NCBI RefSeq assembly: GCF_001949145.1
Contig: NW_019091467.1
Coordinates: forward strand, 588,325-617,680
Reading direction: 5' to 3'
DNA: 29,356 bases
Origin: Acanthaster planci
Lineage: Eukaryota; Echinodermata; Asteroidea; Valvatida; Acanthasteridae
A program made the translations under genes and the position numbers. How positions within the stretch are numbered: the stretch's first letter is position 1; every line of letters starts with the position of its first letter. Below, in pieces: positions 20,945 to 29,356 of the stretch. The notes beneath the pieces were generated by a model. The model saw only the letters and a program-made list of their open reading frames with translations. It did not search any database and had not been told where the DNA came from.

Positions 20945-21320
20945 TTACAACACAGTTCAGCGAATCTCATCGTTCCTCTGTACGCACCATACTTGCAATT
21001 AAAACAGTAAGGCATAAGGGCCCCAAGCTGTGAAACTTGCTAGATCTATCATAAAAAACATAACTAATTCATCATTGTTTAAACATAAATACAAGATGTG
21101 CTTACTGAATAACTAAATGGAAACTGAGTAATTCTCACAAGGTTACAGGCTGTATTCATCTCTTGTTTATTTCTAATTATTGTCTTATGTTATGTATATG
21201 TATGTCAATGTCTATGTGAATGTGATATTTGTATGTGTTATTATGTAAGTGGGGGTCCCTACTCGACAAGCTCCCGGGACTCCCCTCCACCTCATGCGGA
21301 AAAAAGTGAAGTGAATAGGG
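20945..21320 (+). pseudogene. C-terminal end and 3' tail of a non-LTR retrotransposon
   Basis: On the plus strand, a VRHKGPKL segment ends at a TGA where this family usually has Trp (about 21008-21034). After a one-base frameshift near 21050, the frame continues as SLFKHKYKMCLLNN and a stop at about 21114. The order 'RxKGPKLWN ... FKxKxKxxLL' is the usual extreme C-terminus of Jockey/CR1-like LINE ORF2 proteins. Downstream, a pyrimidine-rich GTCCCTACTCGACAAGC segment (21255-21295) resembles a LINE 3' untranslated region. The reverse transcriptase body is absent, consistent with the 5' truncation common in LINEs. Confidence 0.55.
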
Positions 21321-21344
21321 ATAAGTATTTGTGCAATAGGTTCG

Positions 21345-21960
21345 CGGGTACACCATGGAACCAATATCTTATACTCAGTCAATAATACTGCGTTTTTTCA
21401 AACACCCAATTGACCGCTCGTCCAACCGCCACGAAGCACACAAGGGACCTGTTCTGGAAGCTTCCCCAGAAGCACCAGGCGCCACCTGACTGACTTCCAC
21501 CGTCGGTCTCCCAAATTCTACTCAGAAAACCGTCGTGCACTTCCAACTGGCCCCATAATGACCACAGCGTCCTCTGTGCTGCAGAGGTGTTTGAAACAGT
21601 CCCCAAAGAGGTCTACTGTGCAACTCCTCCTTGCTCCCGATAATGCAATTCGTGTTTTCCTCTAGTTGCGCTTTCCTGACACCATCCTTAGGCAGATAAG
21701 GTAGGGCACAAATGCCCCTCACTCCCGCCTCTGTGACCATGGAGTCAGCAGCAACCTATTCCTGACCCACAGAAACGCCTGTTTCTCAACTCAACAACAT
21801 CCTTTTCAGCCTGTTGACAGCACCAAAGCTCTTCTCCAACAGATTCGCGAGTTCACTGTAAGTGGCCCTCTTTGAATCACCACCAAGACGTATCAGGCGT
21901 CACCTTATAAAGACTAACAGCTAGATCAATGTCTCCCTAATGCTCCAACCACCAAAAGGA
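21345..21960 (-). pseudogene. Antisense Ty3/gypsy-like pol/gag fragment
   Basis: On the minus strand around 21480-21560 a frame reads LWGQLEVHDGFLSRIWETDGG-like text. This resembles the segment of gypsy pol just before the integrase zinc finger (LWxxWxxL...DGVLYRxxE). Further right on the same strand, RATYSELANLLEKSFGAVNR (about 21835-21900) resembles the gag capsid segment found in the sense element (HSYSELVKLLDRRFG). Several stops and frame changes break it. It is independent of, and oriented opposite to, the larger gypsy remnant at 22650. Confidence 0.35.
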
Positions 21961-21964
21961 GGAC

Positions 21965-22645
21965 AATTTTTACCGTCCACACTTTGAGATATTATAGATT
22001 AGGGTCTGAAAGGAAAACATGCAAAGTTCGGTTAAGATCGGATCAGGGAATATTGAATTATGGGACGGTAAAGTTTGAAAAATTTTGTGCGCGTTCCTAT
22101 GGGAATGTCTCCCAAGTGACCCATTTTCGGTAATTATAATTTATATTTCATTTATTTATTATTATTTAGAAGTTACTCTCACGATACTATCATGTTATAA
22201 AACTGTTACAGAACATTTATTCTCAGTAGTGGTTAAGACGTTTTAAAGCTGTTAGAATATCGATGTGGTATAATGATATTGGAATCTTTTTTGATATTTT
22301 TTAAATGTCTCTGATAATTTTTTAAGAGATAAGTTAACGTTTTGAAAACGTTACTTTGAAATATCTTACGCATGTTGTATTGTTACTAAGAATTTCGCTC
22401 AATTTATTTTGAAATAAGTTTATTTTGAAATTTTAGAATGTGTACTATTGCCAATTCAAAATATTACAGAAACATTTATTTTCGTAACTTCGTATTCGTA
22501 AGATTTGGGACAGTTTCCTGTATTGGCAAAAATGAGTCTGAGGTGTCAGGAATACCAAAGGAATTTTGCCAAGCGTAATAACCCTGTGAGAAACACGGTT
22601 AGTTCACAGTAGTGTAAAAGTATGAGTAAACAGTGCCCTCTGGGT
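21965..22645. other. AT-rich region upstream of the gypsy remnant
   Basis: No open frame of note. If the gypsy remnant retained a 5' long terminal repeat or primer-binding site it would lie here. With no downstream copy for comparison I cannot define one. Long A/T stretches dominate 22130-22500. Confidence 0.5.
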
Positions 22646-22649
22646 ATGG

Positions 22650-24130
22650 AGGCGGAGCTGCAAAGGCTTAAGATAGAAGCCCAGTTTTGCGGTAGGAGAG
22701 AGATCTCATGGCGAAGAGATTAGAAAATGCCATGGGAGGTCAGAAAACTTCCTTAGAAGGAAGTCAGGTCACTACCGACAGAAAAGGGCGTGTGAGTAAA
22801 CAAGTGGAAGCAGAGATGGAAATCAGGTTGCCAGCAGTGATTTCAGGCTATGTCTCTCAATTGGATACGAGTAGTCTGGTTGGTTCATGTAGCTCACCGG
22901 AGTTCCCTCCCAGGGCTGGGGAGAGAGTAGACTTTCGGGAGAGCACACCCCCAAAGAAAAGGAACTGGAGTCCTTTCTTTCGGGCTCAGGCGAGGCAGGT
23001 CAAAGTGCAAAAAGTTGTAGTCCAACTTTGCAGAGAACAGAATTTTGGACTCCGGCAGATATAGCCCACCGTGATCTTATTAGCTTTGCAACCTGTCCAG
23101 CAGACGGGGTTATCAATAGACTGTTGAAGAAAAGAGTTACCACTTCAGAAGGGTCACAGATTCTGTAGAGGGAAAAGCGAGATTGTGAGGGGGAAGTAAG
23201 ACATTGGAACGGTCAAACCGCTGCCCTAATGTCATCCCGGACAGATACAGTGGCAAGGTGTTATGGAAAGAATATTTCAGGCATTTTGAATCGTGTAGAG
23301 TTGTGAACCAGTGGAACGAAGAGCAACGGCTGCCTATTTGCTGGCCCGTCTGCAAGGAAATGCTCTAGATTAGTTCCATCTGGCAAGGAGCACTCATATA
23401 GTGAGCTAGTGAAACTGCTTGACAGGAGGTTCGGCTTAGGATGCCAAAGCGAGAACTACCTAGTCGAGCTGAGGCATCAGCGACAGAAGCCAAAAGAAAC
23501 TCTTCAGGAGTTGGGCCAAGCCATACGGGAATTAGTGGTCAAGGCGTACCCTGATTTTCTGTCACCCTGATTTTCATTCACGCGGGGGATCGCTCGACTG
23601 GTGGGCAAAGAACCACTTTCTAGAAGCAGTGGAAAGTCAGTCTGTGCGAGAAGGCATAAACCGGGTTTGTCCAAAGAACTTAGATAAAGCCATTGAGGCA
23701 GCTCTTGAGACATAAAATTTCGAGAGAGTCGAGCAGCAGTGCATGCTCGATGGTAAGCCCGCCAAGATGGTGAGGGCGTTAGACTCCGGTACGGATCCGG
23801 AACAGAGGTTTAGCAAGCTAGAGGGCAAGCTGAGCAGTTTGACAGAACTGTTGACTAAATTGTCTCAGCAGGTGCAGGGCAAAGGTGCCCAAAATGTGGA
23901 AGTGGGAAAGCGCCCCCGAAGAGGAAGAAACCTGCAGAGAATAAACAAAGTGACCAAAGCTGCTTTAGGTGCCGCGAGAAGGGCCACTTGGCGAGGGAGT
24001 ACAAGCCCCAAGAAACAACCCCAGAAGCAGGGAAATGTGGTCCAGCCGCCCGTCGGGTCCTCGGGCAGGCTGGGAACAACAGAGGACCCAAGAGACAGTC
24101 CAGTCACAGGGACATGGCAGTAGAAGAGAA
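22650..24130 (+). pseudogene. gag (capsid and zinc knuckle) of the gypsy remnant
   Basis: Capsid-like text appears in pieces across frames: RYSGKVLWKEYFRHFESC from 23243, AAYLLARLQGNALD (about 23330-23372, then an in-frame TAG), and HSYSELVKLLDRRFGLG and ELRHQRQKPKETLQELGQ (about 23392-23525). A zinc knuckle lies at 23961-24002 with the spacing CX2CX4HX4, but the last ligand is Tyr (TAC) instead of Cys. The N-terminal 118-codon frame (22708-23064) has no clear homology beyond its position. The pieces need several frame changes to connect. Confidence 0.75.
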
Positions 24131-24189
24131 GAGATCAGAAGGTGGATAGAGGGAAGTAACCCTTGCACTAGCCAACCTTCGGCCCCAGG

Positions 24190-24516
24190 GTAGACTCTAT
24201 GTGGATGGAGTTGTGAGAGGGACCAAATGTCTATTTTTGATGGACACACTGGTTTAATTGACACCCCTTAATTAGAAGTGCAGTTTACTACAAGACACCA
24301 AAAGAGAGACGTCCAGTCCTTGAATCAGACTAGATTCAAGTATGACAGGTCGATGGCAGTCCCCCTGCGGTCCAAGGTGCCGCTTGGGTTGATGTGCAGG
24401 TGGGCAGACCCATGCGCCCTGTCAAGGCAGTCTTTATAGAAATGAAGTGCCAAGGTATTTGGGGTATGGATTTTCTTTTGCCTACAGGTGGGTATTTGGA
24501 CTTCCGTTCTGAATAG
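24190..24516 (+). pseudogene. Aspartic protease region of the gypsy remnant
   Basis: CLFLMDTLV followed by TAA (24228-24257) sits where a retroelement protease has its catalytic D-T/S-G motif. The Asp-Thr pair survives but the Gly is lost. Near the C-terminal side, GIWGMDFLLPTGG then LDFRSE and TAG (about 24454-24516) matches the family's conserved 'ILGMDFL...LDF' segment. The enzyme would be inactive. Confidence 0.65.
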
Positions 24517-24597
24517 TAGAGAGTGAATGGATTAAGAATTAAGTGCACCAGCAGTGCGGGAGAGTCCCTTGTTGGGAGAGCAGCGGTAAAATAAACC

Positions 24598-24821
24598 ATG
24601 GTGATTCCCCCTGGGCATGAGGCTGTGGTGCCTGGCAAGATAGCTCGGAAAGAGCAGGGACTGGAGGGTTCAGCTGTAGTAGAGCCTCTTGAAGGAGGTG
24701 GAGATTTGGCCAAGAAAGGCCTAGTGCTGGCCAGATCGCTGGTAGAGACAGGGAACGAGACTGTTCCTTTGCAGGAGTTAACCCAGAAAAAGGCAAAAGA
24801 ATTACCAAGAAAGGGACCGTT
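24598..24821 (+). pseudogene. Protease-RT connecting region of the gypsy remnant
   Basis: VIPPGHEAVVPGKI at the start and LVLARSLVETGNETVPLQ later match the usual linker of gypsy pol between protease and RT ('IPPxSExxVPG ... LLVARxLVxxxxxxVPVxVLN'). The frame then shifts near 24780, after which the 'KGTxVG' segment continues in the RT frame. One or more indels therefore separate this part from the RT. Confidence 0.65.
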
Positions 24822-25856
24822 GTGGGAATGATCATTACGGTAGAAGCCGAGGCAGTCCACAGTAAAATGGACAAGCCCACAGAATCAAAGCAGGGCTTGC
24901 CAGAGTACTTGCAAGACCTGTACAATAGGAGTGTTTCTACTCTAAAGGTGCAGTACCACAGAGAAGTAGAGAAACTTTTGATAGACTTCCAAGCTGTTTT
25001 TTCGTCTGGCGGGCATGGCATTGGCAGAACTGATGTAGAGGTCAAGACTGGTGAAGCAAAACCAATACAAGAGAGGCCTAGACGCCAATCTTATGCTAAC
25101 CAGCAAGAAATCCAGAGGCAGGTCGCTTACCTTGAGGAACAAGGGGTGATAGAACCCTTGGACCGTCCTTGGGCAGCCAAGCGTTTCTGTATAGATTACA
25201 GAAAGTTAAACGACCTCACCATTGAAGAAGGGTACCCAGTTCCACACATCAATGAGACTTTAGATTTATCGAGAGGAGGCAAGTGGTTTGCGACGCTAGA
25301 CCTCGCTTCAGGCTATTGGCAAGTTGCACTTAATGACGAGGCCAGTCAGAAATCCATATTCATGGTGAGAAATGAGCTCTACAGATGGAAATGCATGCCC
25401 TTTGGCCTGTGCAACGCCCCAGCAACCTTTAAAAGACTTATGGAGAAGGTTATGGTGGGGCTACAGTGAGAAATCCTCCTGATATATTTAGATGACGTGA
25501 TCGTCTTTGGTGAGACAGGGGCTCATACAGTACAACGTCTGAGAGTGGTACTAAAGAGGTTGAGACAGGCAGGGCTTAAGCCCGCGCCAAGTGAATGCCA
25601 GTTATTTCAAACGTCAGTTGGCTACCTTGGGCACATCGTGTCTACAGAAGGGGTGGTCACAGACCAGGAAAAGAGAGGGCAGTTGCAGAGTGGCCAGTGC
25701 CGAAGTATGTAAGGGACGTTAGAAGCTTCCTAGGCCTTGCGTCTCATTACCGAAAGTACATCAGAGGCTTTGCAGAGATAGCTAGTCCTCTGCATGCCTT
25801 GACAGAAAAGGCACGAGAGTTTGAGTGGAGTGGAGCATGCCAGCATGCATTTGAAG
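24822..25856 (+). pseudogene. Reverse transcriptase of the gypsy remnant
   Basis: The 215-codon frame 24822-25469 contains GKWFATLDLASGYWQ (first catalytic Asp region) and MPFGLCNAPATF. A TGA at 25467-25469 replaces an expected Trp, and the catalytic IYLDDVIVFG follows in the same frame (25482-25511). In the fingers region PWAA is joined directly to KRFCIDYRKLN at about 25176. The usual 'SPVVLVxKKDGS' segment of about 12-13 residues is missing without a frame change. A one-base frameshift lies near 25670-25680, before AEWPVPKYVRDVRSFLGLAS. The text stops resembling pol at about 25856. Confidence 0.88.
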
Positions 25857-25859
25857 TTC

Positions 25860-26950
25860 GTACCGCTCTCGCATCGGTCCAAGCTAAGCTAGCTGGCCAT
25901 TCATATGGTTACATTTCTTCGCCATAAGAATGGTTACTATTGCACTTCTCTCGGAAAGGGTCCAACTGTCGCACTACGTTAGGTTCCGCTCTTGCAACAT
26001 GGGTTTGGTCCGCCGCACCTGATCGACGAGCTACGGAAAATCTGCTCTATTTATAGGATTCTAGAGGCTTAGGAATTGAGCGTCGCTGAACAGCTCAACC
26101 AATGAAAATCTTCCATCTCAAAGGTCACATGACTTTCTGCTAGAGTCGAGTGCAATAATCTAAGTGTCGTGTGTAAAACATGTAAAATACAGAATAAGAA
26201 GTCACGTGTACAAAGTGTAGAGCCGGGTGCGTGAAAGTGCTTACCCGGTCATCTGTGGCGAATGATTGACAGTTACAAAGTCGGAGGTTTCTGAACATTA
26301 GCATTTCAGGGAACCTTACCACGCCCAACCACGCAGCCATGTTGAGGGGAATTCCGACATGCCAAAACTGAGCAGAGAAAACACAAGGACAAAGGAGTGA
26401 AGGAACACGCGATTACGCCAGAGAACAGCATGAATAACTTAATACAAAATTAGTGTCTCGGTTACATGTCCATAATGCATAGCTGAGCTAAATAAGAGAA
26501 CCTGAGAAATGCAAAGACCGAGAACGAGTAAAACTAGTGGGTGCTAGAATTCCAAGATTTTCGGGTGCGCAACATTACTCTGTGTAATGGGTGGAATTGA
26601 CAAAGATTATGGACGGTGTTTACTATGTGACTACTTTATTCAAGATGCTTTATTCTCCATGTGCTTACAACTGCAGTCAAGCAAGTGCTCTGTAACGGAT
26701 ATAAGGTCAAGACATATTCCTACATGTGTGATCACTCCTTTTGTGTGCGCTACCGCTGCGAGTCTGCGAGCAATTCAGGCACTGGTTGCGCAATCTAAGC
26801 AGTTAGTTTCTTAAGTAACCGTAACATATCCGCAGTAGTTGACCTAATTGTCTACTGTTCTTAGTATCGGTCTGAAAGGACCGTTGGTAGATCAATTCTG
26901 TGTGGAAGAGTTGTGGGCAGACTTGTCGCGGCTTGTCTGAAGACTGGAAA
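25860..26950. other. Unassigned sequence, no gene seen
   Basis: Directly after the truncated pol the sequence loses similarity to retroelement proteins. Frames are under 80 codons. No LTR, TIR or splice pattern was recognised. The right part is the pre-insertion flank of the 534-bp hAT element. Confidence 0.5.
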
Positions 26951-26962
26951 GCCAGAGTGTCG

Positions 26963-27496
26963 CAGTGTTGTAGTCGGGTACTTTTTTCCGAGTACCAAGT
27001 ACTGCCGAGTACTTTGACTGCCGAGTACAAAGACAGGTCGAGTACTTTGCCAGCCGAGTACAAGTACTGGTTTCCGAGTACAAGTACTTCTAATTCCAAG
27101 TACGAGTACTTGGGACGAGACTACCAATGCCCAAGTAAATCGTGGGACTAATCTGGAGTACCACAATATAATTCGTGTATGTGATTGGTTAAGTACACCC
27201 ACAGATGGCGAATGGGCCGACATTCGGCCTTCTTTTTGCCAGAACCATATCGAATATCGGGTCATTGGGGTCGATATTTTTGTACCTTATTTTAAAGGCC
27301 GTGGTAAGTTAACTTAAAGGATTTTCTTTATCGAGTACGAGTACTTTGATGCTCGAGTACAATTTTTGGATGTCGTGTTCCGAGTATTTTGTAGCTCGAG
27401 TACAAGAACTGTAGTTGGAGTACGAGTACTTGGACGTACGAGCACTCTGAAAATGGTACTCGAGTACGAGTACCTACTACGAGTACTACAACACTG
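26963..27496. mobile_element. 534-bp non-autonomous hAT transposon, perfect 8-bp target duplication
   Basis: The ends are 12-bp perfect inverted repeats CAGTGTTGTAGT. Both flanks are GAGTGTCG (26955-26962 and 27497-27504), an exact 8-bp duplication as made by hAT transposases. Both subterminal zones (26980-27115 and 27330-27490) are packed with GAGTAC/GTACTC words in both orientations, likely transposase-binding sites. The unique centre of about 200 bp has no coding capacity. The perfect duplication and crisp ends make it one of the younger insertions here. Confidence 0.93.
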
Positions 27497-27504
27497 GAGT
27501 GTCG

Positions 27505-28220
27505 ACAGACGACCTCGGTTACCTGTGAGTTTGGTTTTTAATTAGCACCAGCATCCGCCGATATCTTTGGTGCATTCTCCCGAGTGGGGAACGCAGAGTG
27601 CGAATTGCGGATACAGGCAATAGGTTGCGGAGTGCGGATTATATGGCGGCACCGTGCGGAGCGCGGATTATTTAAGTGTTCGTATGTGATTGTAATTTTG
27701 TGCTTTTCTCTTGTAACTGTTGTTTAAAATAAGTAAATTTCAATTGCGTAAATATAGTGATTAAATAAGCTAAAGAAAAGTATATTAAATAGGTTCACTT
27801 GGTCTTGCCGGTAACACCTTGTGTGCACACATGCTCATTGTTGTGTCGACTTGGTCGCCAAATCCGCTCCAATCGGTGGTATATTGCCACCCAAACGACC
27901 CCTAACCCCTGGACTTTAAATTGCTCGTCAAACTCAAGGTCTAAGGCAGGTAGTTTAAGTTTAGGTCAGGTGACTTTCCCCACAGTTGGAAACAGTTCGC
28001 CCAGACTGGCGAGACATAGGCTGGCTCGCGCGAATAAAAACGCCATACTCTGTCCATCGTCCGGACCCTACCTAATTTGAGGGCTGGGGCATGGGATATT
28101 TAAGATCCTATGTCCAGGGTCGGGGCTGTATGCGTGGGGATACGGGTGATCCCATTGCCTGTGTCGACGCAAGACTGGAACCGGTCCAGGTCATGTTTTG
28201 GTGATCATGAGAAAATTTCT
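27505..28220. other. Unassigned sequence; short GC-rich repeat words at 27588-27675
   Basis: A GTGCGGATTA-like word recurs about three times between 27588 and 27675 at roughly 30-40 bp spacing. The region then becomes AT-rich to 27800. Short plus and minus frames follow with no recognised domain. The segment could be the edge of a larger element that continues into the minus-strand frame at 28223. Confidence 0.45.
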
Positions 28221-28222
28221 GG

Positions 28223-28574
28223 CTAGGCGGCGGTGGCATCCCGTGAGAGGTGGTCTCTGGAAGATGTAAGCTGCTGGATAGATTTTTCGTAATCATCTTC
28301 GGAAATACTAGGTTTTCCTGGGTAGTGGAAATCTGCTAGTCCAATGGTCTGGTTGTACTGCTTTGGCGGCGGAGTAGAGCGTAGCTGGCTTTGTGTAGGT
28401 GGAACGGGACTTGTGGCTGCGGATGAGATCATGGAGTCGAAAGCTTGTTGGAATGTTAGAAGCTCTACATTTTTTCATAAAGACCGGTTCGTTAATGTGC
28501 TTAGAGCGTTTGGTGGAGTGGCAAGCGTAAGACTTTGACCATTGCGGTGGTAAGCTCCCCGTAAAGCGACGTCA
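28223..28574 (-). pseudogene. Minus-strand protein-like frame of unknown family
   Basis: Reading leftwards from 28574 the frame gives DVALRGAYHRNGQSLTLATP, then an in-frame TGA at 28475-28477, then VELLTFQQAFDSMISSAATS and a Pro/Ser/Gln-rich tail (PPTQSQLRSTPPPKQ), ending with TAG or equivalent at 28223-28225. The single stop and even composition look like a recently broken coding frame. The family is not recognised; a transposon accessory protein or a host exon are both possible. It lies 12 bp from the hammerhead-like motif, on the opposite strand. Confidence 0.3.
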
Positions 28575-28585
28575 GATGCAATATC

Positions 28586-28620
28586 CTGACGATGGATAGA
28601 GCATACTGCCCGAAACGTTG
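28586..28620 (+). ncRNA. Second hammerhead-ribozyme-like motif, decayed stem II
   Basis: CTGACGA (28586-28592) matches the hammerhead core exactly. GAAAC (28612-28616) follows after 19 bases, the same spacing and partly the same sequence as the motif at 11415-11459 (GAGCA in the loop, GAAACGTTGA afterwards). Stem II has decayed to about 2 bp, and no clear stem III or cleavage triplet is seen, so catalysis is unlikely. It is a homologous copy and suggests a Penelope-like source, but no Penelope protein is visible. Confidence 0.45.
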
Positions 28621-28714
28621 AAGACACTCGAGTTCTTTCCTGAACCACGTATACAGGTATTTTGAATGGTGCTACAGCAAACCTTTTCCCAAGCGCGCCA
28701 GGCCGTCAGTGGTT

Positions 28715-29130
28715 TTGTTCCTAGCAAAACAAAGTTCAAATGGCCACCCCAAATTTCAAATTTCTAGGCCTGGCCATTGACTCGGATGCCCTGAAATACA
28801 CCCTGCCATTAGACAAACTTAACAAACTATTTGAAATCATTGACAATTTTTTTTGTCTGAGCATTGTCGTTTTCAACCAATTCAAGCGAGATCGCTTGTT
28901 GTCGTCACTAGCAAATATATATGCGTCACCTTTGTCATTAGCGCAGTTACCACCTCACAACGTGCGTCACATACAGATCAATGGGTCACTCTTGGTCCGA
29001 GCCAATTATCATTTCAAACCAGGATGAATTACAACTCAGCATTTGGCACAACAGTGTCAACGCCTTCAGTGGATCTTCAATCAAGTACCAGCGCACTCCG
29101 TACAAAGTCTATTTAATCATAGGCATTGAG
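28715..29130 (+). pseudogene. DIRS-type retrotransposon RT/RNase H linker fragment
   Basis: The frame from 28740 reads NFKFLGLAIDSDALKYTLPL then DKLNKLFEIIDNF. This matches the characteristic DIRS-like segment 'FLGxxIDTxxMxxxLPxxKLxxLxxxI'. Upstream VPSKTKFK (about 28721) fits the preceding 'P...KT' segment in a different frame. Further right, EPIIISNQDELQLSIWHNSV then NAFSGSSI (about 29000-29070), in a third frame, resembles the later 'L...DLxxWxxFLxxFNG' part. At least two frameshifts separate these pieces. No RNase H, methyltransferase or tyrosine recombinase is seen. Confidence 0.55.
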
Positions 29131-29149
29131 CACTCCCGGCTTGTGGACT

Positions 29150-29295
29150 AATACGGGTGATTCACATTAGTGCGCCTCCAAGAGTTTGCAACGCGTTGAC
29201 CAATCAAATACCCTTTCCAACGTACATTGGGTCGATTGTGATTGTTCAACACAATGCAAACTCTTGGAGGCGTTTAAATGTGAAACACCTGTATT
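29150..29295. mobile_element. 146-bp foldback MITE with 57-bp arms
   Basis: Left arm 29150-29206 and right arm 29239-29295 are inverted copies around a 32-bp loop. Both contain the exact phrase CGCCTCCAAGAGTTTGCA. Ends read AATACGGGTGATTCACATT and AATACAGGTGTTTCACATT. TA dinucleotides at both ends (29152-29153 and 29292-29293) could be a Tc1/mariner-type TA duplication, but this is not decisive. It has no coding capacity and lies just downstream of the DIRS fragment. Confidence 0.85.
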
Positions 29296-29356
29296 CTAAA
29301 CACAAAGTCACGTTGCGTGAACTTCATAAAATATAATCTAATCCCTCAGAAATATT

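Larger units (their letters stand above)
22650..25856 (+). mobile_element. Decayed, 3'-truncated Ty3/gypsy LTR retrotransposon remnant
   Basis: Domains follow the usual gypsy order on the plus strand: gag capsid and zinc knuckle, aspartic protease, connecting region, reverse transcriptase. Stops, frameshifts and an in-frame deletion break every domain. Homology ends abruptly within the first residues of the RNase H segment (EFEWSGACQHAFE, about 25815-25855). RNase H, integrase and both LTRs are not visible. The copy is clearly non-functional. The clade within Ty3/gypsy cannot be fixed by eye. Confidence 0.9.

Noticed and set aside
24336-25045. Long minus-strand frames of 174 and 168 codons
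   Set aside because: They are antisense shadows of the gypsy pol remnant, whose sense-strand motifs are clear.

Overview
This window looks like repeat-rich, mostly non-coding nuclear DNA from an animal, most likely a marine invertebrate. The reasons are its AT-rich composition, the density of short decayed mobile elements, the recurrent TAGGCCTA and TACATGTA words, and fragments of Ty3/gypsy, DIRS-like, non-LTR and hAT-type elements. There is no bacterial-style gene packing, no operon, no rRNA and no CRISPR array. The taxon is inference only; echinoderm, hemichordate, cephalochordate or mollusc would all fit. No complete host gene can be demonstrated.

Left third (1-12,900): mostly unassigned sequence. 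It is broken by two degenerate tandem arrays (about 951-1660 and 6679-7160), a perfect 28-bp palindrome (8201-8228), a 187-bp foldback element with a hammerhead-ribozyme-like core at its tip (11338-11524), and a 247-bp MITE-like element (11849-12095).

Middle (12,900-18,900): the best host-gene candidate is a signal-peptide first exon ending at a phase-1 splice donor (12920-13010). A frame-compatible exon ending in a stop and AATAAA (14433-14587) might follow it. Just downstream starts a possible 4.7-kb hAT-type element (13736-18421, near-matching 8-bp flanks). It encloses two arrays of one 31-bp minisatellite in opposite orientations (13922-14354, containing a 199-N gap, and 16328-16463). It also encloses a 729-bp element with 90-bp terminal inverted repeats and a perfect 6-bp target duplication (17580-18308). 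A minus-strand protein-like stretch lies at 18447-18825 with a CRE palindrome upstream.

Right third (19,000-29,356): a 130-bp tandem repeat interrupted by a 145-bp hAT MITE (20407-20551); the C-terminal end and 3' tail of a non-LTR retrotransposon (20945-21320); an antisense gypsy-like fragment (21345-21960); a decayed sense Ty3/gypsy gag-protease-RT remnant (about 22650-25856) truncated before RNase H and integrase; a 534-bp hAT element with perfect 8-bp target duplications and GAGTAC-rich subterminal regions (26963-27496); a second hammerhead-like motif (28586-28620); a DIRS-type RT fragment (about 28715-29130); and a 146-bp foldback MITE (29150-29295).

The elements do not form one pathway. 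The window records repeated insertion and decay, with nesting that gives relative ages: the tandem repeats predate the 145-bp hAT element, and the 4.7-kb hAT candidate would predate the 729-bp element inside it.
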